The translations under genes were made by a program, and so were the position numbers. From Occultella aeris (GTDB lineage: Bacteria > Actinomycetota > Actinomycetes > Actinomycetales > Beutenbergiaceae), in NCBI RefSeq assembly GCF_902703175.1, contig NZ_CACRYJ010000050.1, forward strand, positions 46,470-110,469: DNA of 64,000 bases, given 5' to 3'. Below are positions 11,561 to 20,706 of this stretch, one piece after another. Within the stretch, counting starts at the first letter, position 1, and every line of letters begins with the position of its first letter. The notes below the pieces were generated by a model, which was not told where the DNA came from, ran no database searches, and worked only from the letters and a program-made list of their open reading frames with translations.

Positions 11561-13572
11561 GCCGGCCTCACGTGGATGAGGTGCGCCGGGCGTCCCCACG
11601 GGTCCAGGCGCACGAACGGGTTCGCGCCCCAGGAGTAGGTCTCGCCGGAGAGTTCGTCGTGGGCGGCGAACGCGTCGTGGCCGTCGAGCCCGAGCGCAGC
11701 CAGGTCCAGGTGCAGCAGGGAGTCCCGGGTGGTGAACGGGTCGAGGTTCACCACGACGATGACGACGTCCTCGCGTCCGGTCGGGGAGTGCTCGGCGCGG
11801 ACCCGCTTGGAGTAGCAGAGGGTCGCGTCGTCGGAGGTCGGGTGGATGGTCAGGTTGCGCAGCTGCTGCAGCGCCGGGTGGTTGCGGCGGATCCGGTTCA
11901 GCGCGGTCAGCAGCGCGGTCAGCCCGTACTGCTCGCGGGCACGCTCCCAGTCCCGTGGTTTGTACTCGTACTTCTCGTTGTCGATCTGCTCCTCGGCGCC
12001 CGGACGGGCGACGTGTTCGGCGAGTTCGTAGCCGGAGTAGATGCCCCACGTCGGTGAGCCGGTGGCGGCGAGCACGGCGCGGATGGCGAATGCGGCCGCA
12101 CCGCCCTGCTGCATGTACGGGGTGAGGATGTCGTGGGTGGTCGGCCAGAAGCTGGGCCGCATCACGGCCGCGGAGTCGCCGGCCACCTCGGTGAAGTACT
12201 CGGCGAGCTCGTCCTTCGTATGGCGCCAGGTGAAGTACGTGTAGGACTGGTGGAACCCGACCGTGGCCAGCGTGCGCATCATGGCCGGGCGGGTGAACGC
12301 CTCGGACAGGAAGATGACGTCCGGATGCTCGGCCGCGACGTCGGCCAGGATGCGCTCCCAGAACGGCAGCGGCTTCGTGTGTGGGTTGTCCACCCGGAAC
12401 AGGGTGACGCCGTGGTCGATCCAGACCCCGAGCACGTCCCGGATGGCGGTGTATATGCCGTCGGGGTCGTTGTCGAAGTTCAGCGGGTAGATGTCCTGGT
12501 ACTTCTTCGGCGGGTTCTCCGCATAGGCGATCGTGCCGTCCGCTCGGGTGGTGAACCACTCCGGGTGCTCGGTGACCCAGGGGTGGTCCGGCGACGCCTG
12601 GAGCGCGACGTCCAGGGCCACCTCAAGGCCCAGCGCGCGGGCGCGGGCCACGAACGCGTCGAAGTCGTCGAAGGTACCGAGGTCGGCGTGGATCGCGTCA
12701 TGACCGCCGTCGGCCGCACCGATGCCGTAGGGGGAGCCGGGGTCACCGGGCTCGGTGCCAAGGGTGTTGTTGCGGCCCTTGCGGTTCGTGGTGCCGATCG
12801 GGTGGATCGGGGTCAGGTAGACGACGTCGAAGCCCATCTCGGCGATGCCCGGCAGCCGATCCGCCGCGGTGCGCAGCGTGCCGGAGATCCACTCGCCGGT
12901 GGTCGGGTCCTGGTGGGCACCCTCGGAGCGGGGGAAGAACTCGTACCAGGAGCCGTACAACGCTCGCGGGCGGTGCACGGTGAGGGGATAGGCCGCGCTC
13001 GAGGACACCGAGTCCCGCAGCGGCACCTCGGCGAGCACACCGCGAACCTCCGGCGAGATGCCCGCGGCGAGCCGGGCCACGGGCGGGCGGGAGTCGTCCC
13101 GCAGCCCCAGGACCGCGTCGCCGAGGACCTGCCGGTGTGCCGCCGTCATCGCGGGGTCGGTGGCGGCGCGCTCGAGGACCAGGGCGCCCTCGGCCAGCAT
13201 CAGTTCGGTGTCGACGTCGGCATGCACCTTCAGGACGGCGTCGTGGGACCAGGTGCCGTACGGGTCGGACCAGCCCTCAACCCGGAACGTCCAGTTCCCG
13301 ACGGCGTCCGGCTGGACCCAGGCCTCGTACCGGTCGTTGCCGGGGGAGACGTCCACCATCCGCGCGTGGCTGTGGTCGGTGCCGTCTGGCCCCACCAGGA
13401 CCGCAGTAGCGGCGACGGCGTCGTGTCCCTCGCGGAAGACGGTGGCGCGGACCGGGATCACCTCACCGGCGACCGCCTTGGTGGGCCAGCGACCACCTTC
13501 GACGATGGGGCCGACCTCGATCACGGGGATTCGGCCGATGGGTGCGGTGGGCGCGGGAAGTGGAGTGCTCAC
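11557..13572 (-). CDS. glgE: alpha-1,4-glucan:maltose-1-phosphate maltosyltransferase
   Basis: 671 residues from a GTG. It transfers maltosyl units from maltose-1-phosphate to the non-reducing end of alpha-glucan. The N-terminal beta domain reads [20 protein letters not shown]. The GH13_3 barrel has [26 protein letters not shown], the nucleophile in [15 protein letters not shown] and the acid/base Glu in [11 protein letters not shown]. The length matches the family (about 660-700). It is first in the glgE-treS-mak-glgB operon and overlaps treS by ATGA. A TAGGTT -10 box ends 6 bases before the start codon, so the operon probably begins with a leaderless transcript. It shares its upstream region with divergent glgP. 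Confidence 0.95.
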
Positions 13573-13690
13573 GGGTCGAACCTACCGAGAGCGGGGCTCC
13601 TTCACACGTGGAGTCGGCCACTCGGGTGGGGTGGGCTTGCAAGAACGTTGCAAGGTTCGCAATTCGTTGCGAGTCCCCTATGCTCGCCGT
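13573..13690. promoter_or_regulatory. divergent glgE/glgP promoter region with MalR-like operator
   Basis: For glgP, TTCGCA (13656-13661), a 17-base spacer and TATGCT (13679-13684) precede the GTG at 13691 by 6 bases. For glgE, TAGGTT lies at 13584-13579 on the minus strand, 6 bases before the GTG at 13572. Between them is a perfect 7-5-7 palindrome, CTTGCAAGAACGTTGCAAG (13636-13654), followed by a related half-site GCAATTCGTTGCGAG (13659-13673). CTTGCAG/TTGCAA motifs are the known sites of LacI-family maltose regulators (MalR) in Streptomyces, so co-regulation by maltose status is a reasonable inference. Confidence 0.6.
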
Positions 13691-16282
13691 GTGAGAGCCA
13701 TTCGACGATTCACCGTTCGCACCGTCCTGCCCGAGGCGCTCGGCGCACTCGACGACCTCGCCCTGAACCTGCGCTGGGCCTGGCACGCACCCACCCGCGA
13801 CCTGTTCTCCTCGATCGACCCGGACCGGTGGGAGGCCTTCCACGGCGACCCGATCCGCCTCCTCGGGTCCCTGTCTCCGGAGCGGCTGGCCGAGCTCGCC
13901 GCCGACGCCGGGTTCGTCGAGCGGGTCCGCGCGCTCGCCGCAGACCTGGACACCTACCGGAGCGAGGACCGCTGGTACCAGGCCGAGGGACGCCGTCGGG
14001 AGCAGGCCGGCGAGCCGGCCCTGCCCGCCGCAGTCGCCTACTTCTCCGCCGAGTTCGGGATCGCCGCCGCGTTGCCGCAGTACTCCGGCGGCCTCGGCAT
14101 CCTGGCCGGCGACCACCTCAAGAGCGCCTCCGACCTCGCCGCGCCGATCGTCGGCGTCGGCCTGCTGTACGGCGCCGGCTACTTCCGCCAGTCCCTGACC
14201 CGGGACGGCTGGCAGCACGAGACCTACCCCGTGCTCGACCCGGACAACCTCCCGCTGACGCTGCTGCGCGAGGACGACGGGACGCCGTCGCGGATCAGTC
14301 TGCCGCTGCCCGGCGGGCGCTCCCTGCACGCCCAGGTGTGGCGTGCCGACGTCGGCCGGGTCCCGCTGCTCCTGCTCGACTCGAACGTGCCCGACAACGA
14401 CGACGCGGCCCGCAAGGTCACCGACCGTCTGTACGGCGGCACCAGCGAGCACCGGCTGCAGCAGGAGCTGCTGCTCGGCATGGGCGGGGTCAAGGCACTG
14501 CGGCTGCACTCGCGGCTGACCGGCGCCCCGACGCCCGAGGTGTACCACTGCAACGAGGGCCACGCCGGCTTCCTCGGCGTCGAACGCGTCCATGAGCTGA
14601 TCGAGGCGGAAGGGCTCACGTTCCCGGCCGCGCTCGAGGCGGTGCGGGCCGGCACCGTGTTCACCACCCACACCCCGGTGCCCGCGGGCATCGACCGCTT
14701 CGGTGCAGACCTGATCGCCGAGTACTTCGGCGGCGGCAACTCGATCCCCGGGATCGACGTCGGCGACGTCCTCGCGCTCGGTCGTGAGGACTACGACGGC
14801 GGCGACCCGACCGTGTTCAACATGGCGGTGATGGGTCTGCGGTTGGCCAAGCGGGCCAACGGCGTGGCCAAGCTGCACGGCCAGGTGTCACGGTCGATGT
14901 TCCACCAGTTGTGGCCGGGCTTCGACGTCGGCGAGGTGCCGATCACGTCGGTCACGAACGGCGTGCACAGCCCGACGTGGATCGACCCGCTGTTCGCCGG
15001 CGCCCAGGCCGAGTACTTCACCGCCGACGAGATCGAATCTGGCAGTGGTTGGTACAAGCAGGACGGCGGCATCGACAACGCGACCCTGTGGGAGTTGCGC
15101 CGCCAGCTGCGCGAGCGGCTGGTCCACAACGCCCGCAGCCGGGTGCGCAAGTCCTGGACCCAGCGCGGCGCCTCCGCTGCCGAGCTCGGCTGGGTGGACG
15201 GCGTGCTCGACCCCGACGTGCTGACCATCGGGTTCGCCCGCCGGGTGCCCACGTACAAGCGGCTCACGTTGATGCTGCGCGACGAGGACCGGCTGCGGGC
15301 GCTGCTCACCGACCCCGACCGGCCGGTGCAGATCCTGGTCGCGGGCAAGTCCCACCCGGCCGATGAGCAGGGCGTGCGACTGATCCAGAAGCTCGTGCAG
15401 TTCGCCGACTCAGAGGACGTGCGGCACCGGATCGTATTCCTGCCGAACTACGACATCGAGATGGCGCAGACCCTCTACCCGGGCTGCGACGTCTGGCTGA
15501 ACAACCCGCTGCGCCCGCTCGAGGCCTGCGGGACCTCCGGCATGAAGGCGGCCCTGAACGGCGCCCTCAACCTGTCCGTGCTCGACGGCTGGTGGGATGA
15601 GATGTACGACGGCCAGAACGGTTGGGCGATCCCCACCGCCGACGGCGTCGACGACCCGGAGCACCGGGACGACCTCGAGGCGTCCGCGCTGTACGACCTG
15701 CTCGAGAACACCGTCGCGCCGCGGTTCTACGACCGTACCGACGGGCTGCCCGTGCACTGGCTGGAGAACGTCCGGCACACGCTGGCCACCCTCGGGCCGA
15801 AGGTCCAGGCGACCCGGATGGTGCGCGACTACATCACCGAGCTGTATACCCCGACGGCACAGTCCTACCGGAACGTCGACGGCCCCGGGTACACCGGTGC
15901 GATCGAGCTCGCGGACTGGAAGGCCAAGGTGCACGCCGCCTGGCCGAGCGTGCGGGTCGACCACGTCGAGTCCGAGGGGCTGCACGAGGCCGTCAAGGTG
16001 GGCGACCACGTCACCATCAAGGCGTTCGTCTCGCTCGGCCAGCTCGGCCCGGACGACGTCGAGGTCCAGATGAACTACGGCCGGGTCTCCGACAACGACG
16101 AGATCGACGAGTTCGGGACGTCCAAGTTGGAGCTGACCGACACCTACGAGGGTGGGCGCTACCACTTCAGCCGTGCGTTCACCCTCGCCCAGTCCGGGCC
16201 GTTCGGCTACAACGTCCGGATCGTGCCCAAGCACCGCGACCTGGCGGGCCCGACCGAGCTGGCGCTGGTCGCCACCGTCTGA
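13691..16282 (+). CDS. glgP: alpha-glucan phosphorylase (GT35, GlgP)
   Basis: 863 residues. It phosphorolyses alpha-1,4 glucan from the non-reducing end to glucose-1-phosphate using pyridoxal phosphate. It has the DUF3417 N-terminal region typical of actinobacterial GlgP (LDDLALNLRWAWHAPTRDLF), YFSAEFGIAAALPQYSGGLG, VYHCNEGHAGFLG, FTTHTPVPAGIDRF, and the C-terminal block FLPNYDIEMAQTLYPG, then NPLRPLEACGTSGMKAALNG. The GTG at 13691 is preferred because the -10 box TATGCT ends 6 bases upstream, indicating a leaderless message. It is divergent from glgE; its product balances the synthetic operon. Confidence 0.93.
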   Translation: MRAIRRFTVRTVLPEALGALDDLALNLRWAWHAPTRDLFSSIDPDRWEAFHGDPIRLLGSLSPERLAELAADAGFVERVRALAADLDTYRSEDRWYQAEGRRREQAGEPALPAAVAYFSAEFGIAAALPQYSGGLGILAGDHLKSASDLAAPIVGVGLLYGAGYFRQSLTRDGWQHETYPVLDPDNLPLTLLREDDGTPSRISLPLPGGRSLHAQVWRADVGRVPLLLLDSNVPDNDDAARKVTDRLYGGTSEHRLQQELLLGMGGVKALRLHSRLTGAPTPEVYHCNEGHAGFLGVERVHELIEAEGLTFPAALEAVRAGTVFTTHTPVPAGIDRFGADLIAEYFGGGNSIPGIDVGDVLALGREDYDGGDPTVFNMAVMGLRLAKRANGVAKLHGQVSRSMFHQLWPGFDVGEVPITSVTNGVHSPTWIDPLFAGAQAEYFTADEIESGSGWYKQDGGIDNATLWELRRQLRERLVHNARSRVRKSWTQRGASAAELGWVDGVLDPDVLTIGFARRVPTYKRLTLMLRDEDRLRALLTDPDRPVQILVAGKSHPADEQGVRLIQKLVQFADSEDVRHRIVFLPNYDIEMAQTLYPGCDVWLNNPLRPLEACGTSGMKAALNGALNLSVLDGWWDEMYDGQNGWAIPTADGVDDPEHRDDLEASALYDLLENTVAPRFYDRTDGLPVHWLENVRHTLATLGPKVQATRMVRDYITELYTPTAQSYRNVDGPGYTGAIELADWKAKVHAAWPSVRVDHVESEGLHEAVKVGDHVTIKAFVSLGQLGPDDVEVQMNYGRVSDNDEIDEFGTSKLELTDTYEGGRYHFSRAFTLAQSGPFGYNVRIVPKHRDLAGPTELALVATV

Positions 16283-16319
16283 CGGTTCCTGCCCGGCCTC
16301 GCCCGGCATCACGTCGAAT

Positions 16320-16364
16320 GTGTCCTTGTGCGGCCCACAGTTCCGTTGGGCCGTACAAGGACAC
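16320..16364. repeat. palindromic repeat copy A
   Basis: GTGTCCTTGTGCGGCCCA (16320-16337) and TGGGCCGTACAAGGACAC (16347-16364) pair at 17 of 18 positions around a 9-base loop. It lies 38 bases after the glgP stop and downstream of the minus-strand HTH/nuclease gene. It could terminate both transcripts, but its sequence also belongs to the repeat family at 16390 and 17518-17689. Confidence 0.75.
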
Positions 16365-16389
16365 TCTCGTTCTCGAGCAGTTTCGACGG

Positions 16390-16427
16390 GGTGCGGTTGT
16401 GCGGCCCATCGCCTTGATGGGCCGCAC
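16390..16427. repeat. palindromic repeat copy B
   Basis: The unit begins GGTGCGGTTGTGCGGCCCAT and closes with GATGGGCCGCAC; a perfect 12-bp stem (16399-16410 with 16416-16427) encloses a 5-base loop. Both copies A and B are followed within a few bases by a CTCTCG stretch, so the two look like a tandem duplication of a unit of about 75 bp. Confidence 0.75.
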
Positions 16428-16468
16428 GATGACTCTCTCGACCGAACGGGTTCGAGCCGACGGTGCGA

Positions 16469-17446
16469 TCAGGCGGCAGATCGGCCTGTTCTGCCGCTGG
16501 ATCGCACGTTCGACGCCAACGCGGCACGGACCTTGGCCGCGATCGCACCCGGTCGGTAGACGTCCGGGGCAGCGAAGCGGAGCTGCGTCACGTCCGAGTC
16601 GATCGCGAAATCGTTCTGCCGGTCCCGATCGCGGTACAACGCCGGTGTCGCGGAGTGGATGTCCTCACCGTCGACCTCGGCGACCACCCAAGTTCCGTCC
16701 TCTCGTCGCCAGGCCAGGTCGCCCCGGCCGAGCAGGCGGCCATGCTCGTCCCGAACCTTGAGCTGGAGCTCCTCCGGCGGCAGGCCGTGGTCGAGGCAGT
16801 CCAGGCGGGCGTGCGACTCGAGGGGCGACTCGGCACGTCCGTCGACAAGCGGCCACCAGGCCTCGAGCCTGCGTGCCCCCCGGCGTGCGCGCAGGCGCCG
16901 GCGGACCCACGCGAGTCCCTCCGTGTCGATGAGTTCTCGATTGAGAGCAGAGTCCATGACCGCGACCGCGGTGTTGCGATCCAGTTCCGGCAGCGCCTGG
17001 ATGAGGGCGGTGCGCACGTCGACCGCGCGGGCGCTGCCGACGCGTACGATCTGCCCGGTCCGTGGACCCCGACGGATCCGGACTCCGACCGGCCCCCGGT
17101 TGGCGCGCACCCCGGGAAGCATCGCCTCTGGAGCGATCACCTGCGGAAGTCCCCAGACCCCGTGGAGCACGAGGGCACACATGCCGGTGGCGACCGAGTC
17201 CGGTCCCGCCGCGAGGAGCGCGATCCACGCGGAGCGACGCCGGCGACGATCGAAGGCATTGCCGGCCTCGGTGGGAAGCTGGCAGTCGTAGACCGAGCGC
17301 ACCACCCGGCGCCAGACGCCGTGCCGGACCAGGGCCGTGCGGCGGTCGCTGCTGATACCCAGCTCGTCGCACTGGCGGGCGCTGATCAGGCCGCCCTGAC
17401 TCCGTGCGAGGGCCGTGGCCTGGACGGGATGGTGGACCTTCCGCAT
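16469..17446 (-). CDS. AbiEi-like HTH + DUF559-like (Vsr-type fold) nuclease-domain protein
   Basis: 325 residues. Residues about 8-55 form a winged-HTH of the AbiEi antitoxin type (ALARSQGGLISARQCDELG, then HGVWRRVVRSVYD). A middle domain includes MCALVLHGVWGLP. The C-terminus from about 225 is DUF559-like: PLESHARLDCLDHGLPPEEL, an Asp in GRGDLAW, then VVAEVDGEDIHS, DRDRQN and a closing TQLRFAAPDVY, compatible with a PD-(D/E)XK nuclease core. No AbiEii toxin gene is adjacent, so a classical type IV toxin-antitoxin system is not supported. It is paralogous to the broken gene at 4686-5686, faces it across the glycogen cluster, and is flanked by palindromic repeats on both sides. Confidence 0.8.
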   Translation of the reverse strand: MRKVHHPVQATALARSQGGLISARQCDELGISSDRRTALVRHGVWRRVVRSVYDCQLPTEAGNAFDRRRRRSAWIALLAAGPDSVATGMCALVLHGVWGLPQVIAPEAMLPGVRANRGPVGVRIRRGPRTGQIVRVGSARAVDVRTALIQALPELDRNTAVAVMDSALNRELIDTEGLAWVRRRLRARRGARRLEAWWPLVDGRAESPLESHARLDCLDHGLPPEELQLKVRDEHGRLLGRGDLAWRREDGTWVVAEVDGEDIHSATPALYRDRDRQNDFAIDSDVTQLRFAAPDVYRPGAIAAKVRAALASNVRSSGRTGRSAA

Positions 17447-17459
17447 GCCCCAAGGTCAC

Positions 17460-17477
17460 CAGAACTACCCAGACGCC
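17460..17477 (-). repeat. GTCTGGGTAGTTCTG motif upstream of the HTH/nuclease gene
   Basis: Read on the minus strand this is GGCGTCTGGGTAGTTCTG, ending 13 bases before the gene's ATG at 17446. The core CTGGGTAGTTCTG recurs exactly in two tandem copies at 44 kb, far more than expected for a 13-mer in 64 kb. Its role is unknown; it could be a promoter element, a regulator site or part of a dispersed repeat. Confidence 0.55.
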
Positions 17478-17517
17478 GTTCCAGGCCTGTGGACAGCCCG
17501 CCCGAGCCCCATCGAGG

Positions 17518-17557
17518 GTGCTGTTGTGCCTCGCACTCGTCGGATGGGCAAGTCAGA
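17518..17557. repeat. palindromic repeat copy C (degenerate)
   Basis: Begins GGTGCTGTTGTGC and contains GGATGGGC followed by AAGTCAGACA. It shares the head and the GATGGGC core with copies B, D and E, but its pairing is poor, so it looks like a decayed member. Confidence 0.5.
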
Positions 17558-17563
17558 CAGGGA

Positions 17564-17605
17564 GTTGTTGTGCGGGGAAGACCGGGATGGGCCGCAGAAC
17601 CGCAC
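17564..17605. repeat. palindromic repeat copy D
   Basis: Runs from GTTGTTGTGCGGGGAAGACC through GGATGGGCCGCAGAACCGCAC. The order of blocks is the same as in copy E (TTGTGCGG, GAAGACC, GGATGGGCCG, then an AACCGCAC tail), with partial stem pairing. Confidence 0.65.
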
Positions 17606-17642
17606 GGTCGGCGGGGCCCCCTTGGGCGGTCCCGGGAGCGAA

Positions 17643-17689
17643 GGTGCGGTTGTGCGGGGGAAGACCTGGATGGGCCGGACAACCGCACC
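17643..17689. repeat. palindromic repeat copy E
   Basis: GGTGCGGTTGT (17643-17653) pairs perfectly with ACAACCGCACC (17679-17689). Inside lie GCGGGGGAAGACCTGGATGG and GCCGG. It sits 32 bases after the trpS stop, so it may also serve as the trpS terminator, but the family relation to copies A-D is clear. Confidence 0.75.
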
Positions 17690-17721
17690 CTAGCGGGCAG
17701 GACTAGGGGTTCGGGGGCCGG

Positions 17722-18846
17722 TCAGCGGTACGTCATACCCATCGCGTCGCGGACCTCGGCGAGCGTGGCATCGGCGATCTCGTTCGCGCGGGCGTTGCCC
17801 TCGGCGAGCACGGAGGCGAGGTAGCCGGGATCGGCCTCGAGCTCGCGGCGACGGGCCCGGATCGGGCGCAGGTGCTCGTTGACGACCTCGGTGACGAGCT
17901 TCTTCAGGCCGCCACCACCGCCGTCGCCGATCTGCGCGGCGAGCGCCTCGGGGGTGCCGGCGCCGAGCTGTGCCGCGATCGAGAGCAGGTTCGCGACCTC
18001 GGGCCGCCCGACCGGGTCGTAGGTGATGTTCCGGTCGGAGTCGGTGACGGCCCGCTTGAGCTGCTTGGTGGTCTCGTCCTCGGTCATCGCCAGATCGATG
18101 GTGTTCCTGCGGGACTTGGACATCTTCTGCCCGTCTACGCCGAGCACGTTCACGGCCTCGCTGAGCAGGGCGTCCGGGGACGGGAACACCGTCGCCCCGC
18201 CCGCGTAGCGCTCGTTGAACCGTCGGGCGATCACCCGGGTCAGCTCCAGGTGCGGCAGCTGGTCCTTGCCGACCGGCACCAGGTTCGCCTTGCAGAACAG
18301 GATGTCCGCGGCCTGGTGCACCGGGTAGGTGAGCAGCAGACCGCTCATCGGCCGGCCACCGGTCGCCTCGTTCTCGGCCTTCACGGTGGGGTTGCGGCGT
18401 AGCTCCGAATCGGTGACCAGGGACAGGAACGGCAGCATCAGCTGGTTCAGCGCCGGCACGGCGGAGTGCGCGAAGATCGTGGTCCGCGCGGGGTCGATCC
18501 CGGCGGCGAGATAGTCGGTGACGAGTTCGCGGGTGCGTTCGGCGATCGGCCCGGCGTCGTCCCGGTCGGTGATGACCTGGTAGTCGGCCACCAGCAGCAT
18601 CGTCTGGACGCCGAGGTCCTGGAGACGGACCCGGTTCGCCAGCGTGCCGAGGTAGTGACCCAGGTGCAGGCGCCCGGTCGGGCGGTCCCCGGTGAGCACC
18701 CGGAACCGGCTCGCGTCCGTGGCCAGCGCCTGCTCGATCTCACCGCTCCGGGCGACCGCGGACAGCAGCGAGCGGTCCAGCGTCTCGGTCGTGCTGAGCT
18801 CGGTGTCGTCGATGGGCGGGTCGGAGGGCAGGGCGGCGGAAGTCAC
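17722..18846 (-). CDS. trpS: tryptophanyl-tRNA synthetase (class I), second-clade type
   Basis: 374 residues from GTG 18846. It charges tRNA-Trp with tryptophan. The class I signatures are present: HIGH-type RPTGRLHLGHYLGTLANRV and KMSKS in VDGQKMSKSRRN. The GDRPTGxLHLGHY form and the following NRVRLQ match the clade often called TrpS2 rather than the Bacillus-type GVKPTG clade. The start is set by a TAGGGT -10 box at 18858-18853, which touches an upstream ATG (18852) but lies exactly 6 bases before GTG 18846. The conserved domain is preceded by about 45 extra residues. Confidence 0.92.
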   Translation of the reverse strand: MTSAALPSDPPIDDTELSTTETLDRSLLSAVARSGEIEQALATDASRFRVLTGDRPTGRLHLGHYLGTLANRVRLQDLGVQTMLLVADYQVITDRDDAGPIAERTRELVTDYLAAGIDPARTTIFAHSAVPALNQLMLPFLSLVTDSELRRNPTVKAENEATGGRPMSGLLLTYPVHQAADILFCKANLVPVGKDQLPHLELTRVIARRFNERYAGGATVFPSPDALLSEAVNVLGVDGQKMSKSRRNTIDLAMTEDETTKQLKRAVTDSDRNITYDPVGRPEVANLLSIAAQLGAGTPEALAAQIGDGGGGGLKKLVTEVVNEHLRPIRARRRELEADPGYLASVLAEGNARANEIADATLAEVRDAMGMTYR

Positions 18847-18877
18847 CCGCATACCCTAGTGCCGCCCGGGGCTCGGA

Positions 18878-20533
18878 TCAGATCGCGCCTCCGGCCACCC
18901 GGCCGGAGAACAGGCAGCCGCCGAGGAAGGTGCCCTCCAGGGCGCGCTCGCCGTGCACACCGCCACCACCGAACCCGGCCGCCTCGCCGACGGCGTACAA
19001 ACCCGGCAGCACCTGGCCGTCCGGACGCAGCACCCGGGTCTCGGTGTCGGTGTGCAACCCGCCGAGCGTCTTGCGGGTGAGGACCGACAGCCGGACCGCG
19101 AGCAGCGGCCCGTCCTTCGGGGTGGTCAGCGGTCGGGGCGGGCTGACCCGCATCCGCTTGTCCACCACATAGGTGCGCGCGTGGTTGATCGCCATGAGCT
19201 GCGGGTCCTTCCCGAGGCCACTGCGCACCTGCGCATCCCGCAGCTCGATCAGGCGGGTCAGGGCACCGGCGTCGATCCTCATCGACCCGGTGAGGGCGTT
19301 CATGCCCGCGGCCAGCTCGGCCGGGTTCGCTGCCCAGACGAACTCGGGGGACCGTTCGGCGAATGCCAACACCGGGCCGACGGCGCCGGGCAGCACCCGC
19401 TGGGCCAGCAGCCGCACGTCCTTGCCGGTCAGGTCCGGATTCTGGTCCGAGCCGGAGAGCGCGAACTCGGTCTCCATGATCGTCTTGTTCAGCACGAACC
19501 AGGAGTGCGAGTCGCCCCGGCCGGTGATGTGCCGTAGCGCGCCGAGCGCGTCGAAACCGGGGAACAGCGGTGCCGGCAGCCGTCCGCCGTCGGCGTCCAA
19601 CCAGAGCGAGCTGGGGCCGGGCAGGATCCGGATGCCATGCCGGCCCCAGACCGGCGTGTGCATCGGCAGGCCCTCCGGGTAGTGCCACATCCGGTCGGAG
19701 TGCACCACCGCGGCGCCCGCGTCCTCCGCGCTGGCGAGCATCCACCCGTCGGTGGCGTCGGGCACGCCGGAGAGCATCTGGTCCGGGAGCCGGCCGGCGG
19801 AAGCCGGCCAGGCGGCCCGGACGAGATCATGGTTCGCGCCGATGCCGCCGCTGGCGACCACGACGGCGTCCGCCGTCAGCTCCACCTCGCCGGAGACAGT
19901 GCGCGAACTCGGCTCGCCCCGGCCGACCGTCGACGGCTCGAGCACCTCGGCGCGAACCCCGGTCACCGTGCCGTCGGTCGTGACGAGGCCGGTGACCCGG
20001 TGCCGGAACCGGATCTGAAGGAGCCCGGCGTCCCGGGCCGCCCGCGCCGCCCGCAGGAACGGCGCCAGCACTCCCGGGCCGGTGCCCCAGGTGACGTGGA
20101 ACCGGGGCACCGTGTTGCCGTGCCCGCCGGCCGGGTAGCCGCCGCGCTCGGCCCACTGCACCAGCGGGAACCAGCGCACGCCCTCGCCGTGCAGCCACGA
20201 TCGCATCGGCCCGGACGCGAACTCCACATAGCGTTGCGCCCACGCGTAGCCCTGCGCGTCCGGCCCCTGGCCACGCTCGGCGCCGTCGGTGAAGTTCGCG
20301 GACCCGAGCCAGTCCGAGAACGCCAGCTCGGCGCTGTCGTTCACCCCGAGGCGGCGCTGCTCCGGGCTGTCCACCAGGAGGAGGCCGCCGAACGACCAGA
20401 AGGCCTGTCCGCCGAGGGAGGCCGCCGGTTCGGAGTCCAGCACGATGACGCGCCGGCCCCGGGCGGTCAGGCGGGTGGCGGTGACGAGGCCGGACAGGCC
20501 CGCGCCGATGACGATGACGTCCGTGTCGGTCAT
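18878..20533 (-). CDS. FAD-binding dehydrogenase (fumarate reductase/KstD-like flavoprotein)
   Basis: 551 residues. The N-terminus carries the dinucleotide-binding fold (VIVIGAGLSGLVTATRLTAR), followed by GGQAFWSFGGLLLVDSPEQR. Near the end, GLYAVGEAAGFGGGGVHGER and ALEGTFLGGCLFSGRVAGG close the FAD site. This layout is that of soluble flavoprotein subunits of the fumarate reductase/succinate dehydrogenase and 3-ketosteroid dehydrogenase superfamily, annotated generally as FAD-binding dehydrogenases. The substrate is unknown. No signal peptide is evident. It stands alone, downstream of a hairpin that separates it from glgX and 25 bases before the -10/ATG region of trpS. Confidence 0.82.
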   Translation of the reverse strand: MTDTDVIVIGAGLSGLVTATRLTARGRRVIVLDSEPAASLGGQAFWSFGGLLLVDSPEQRRLGVNDSAELAFSDWLGSANFTDGAERGQGPDAQGYAWAQRYVEFASGPMRSWLHGEGVRWFPLVQWAERGGYPAGGHGNTVPRFHVTWGTGPGVLAPFLRAARAARDAGLLQIRFRHRVTGLVTTDGTVTGVRAEVLEPSTVGRGEPSSRTVSGEVELTADAVVVASGGIGANHDLVRAAWPASAGRLPDQMLSGVPDATDGWMLASAEDAGAAVVHSDRMWHYPEGLPMHTPVWGRHGIRILPGPSSLWLDADGGRLPAPLFPGFDALGALRHITGRGDSHSWFVLNKTIMETEFALSGSDQNPDLTGKDVRLLAQRVLPGAVGPVLAFAERSPEFVWAANPAELAAGMNALTGSMRIDAGALTRLIELRDAQVRSGLGKDPQLMAINHARTYVVDKRMRVSPPRPLTTPKDGPLLAVRLSVLTRKTLGGLHTDTETRVLRPDGQVLPGLYAVGEAAGFGGGGVHGERALEGTFLGGCLFSGRVAGGAI

Positions 20534-20667
20534 GAGCCTCAGCGTAGCCAGGTGGTCCGGCCGGCGGTGGCACGGCCAAGGCCCGACGGCGGTGCCTCGC
20601 CCCGGCGGGACGGCGCGGCTTCGCGCGCGGCGCAGCGTCGCCGATTCTCGGGGTGCTGTCCGGTGGT

Positions 20668-20702
20668 TGCGTCACTGACCCGTCACGTGGGTCAGTGACG
20701 CA
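20668..20702. terminator. perfect 14-bp hairpin after glgX
   Basis: TGCGTCACTGACCC (20668-20681) pairs perfectly with GGGTCAGTGACGCA (20689-20702) around a 7-base loop. It abuts the glgX stop codon. There is no T-run, as is common in actinobacterial terminators. The remaining intergenic sequence to 20534 holds nothing I recognise. Confidence 0.7.
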
Positions 20703-20706
20703 GCGC

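Noticed and set aside
16469..17446. Classical type IV AbiEi/AbiEii toxin-antitoxin pair
   Set aside because: No nucleotidyltransferase toxin gene is adjacent; the protein carries a nuclease-like C-terminal domain instead of the AbiEi C-terminus.
16320..17689. CRISPR array made of the palindromic repeats
   Set aside because: Copies are diverged, irregularly spaced and separated by a full gene; there are no uniform spacers and no cas genes.
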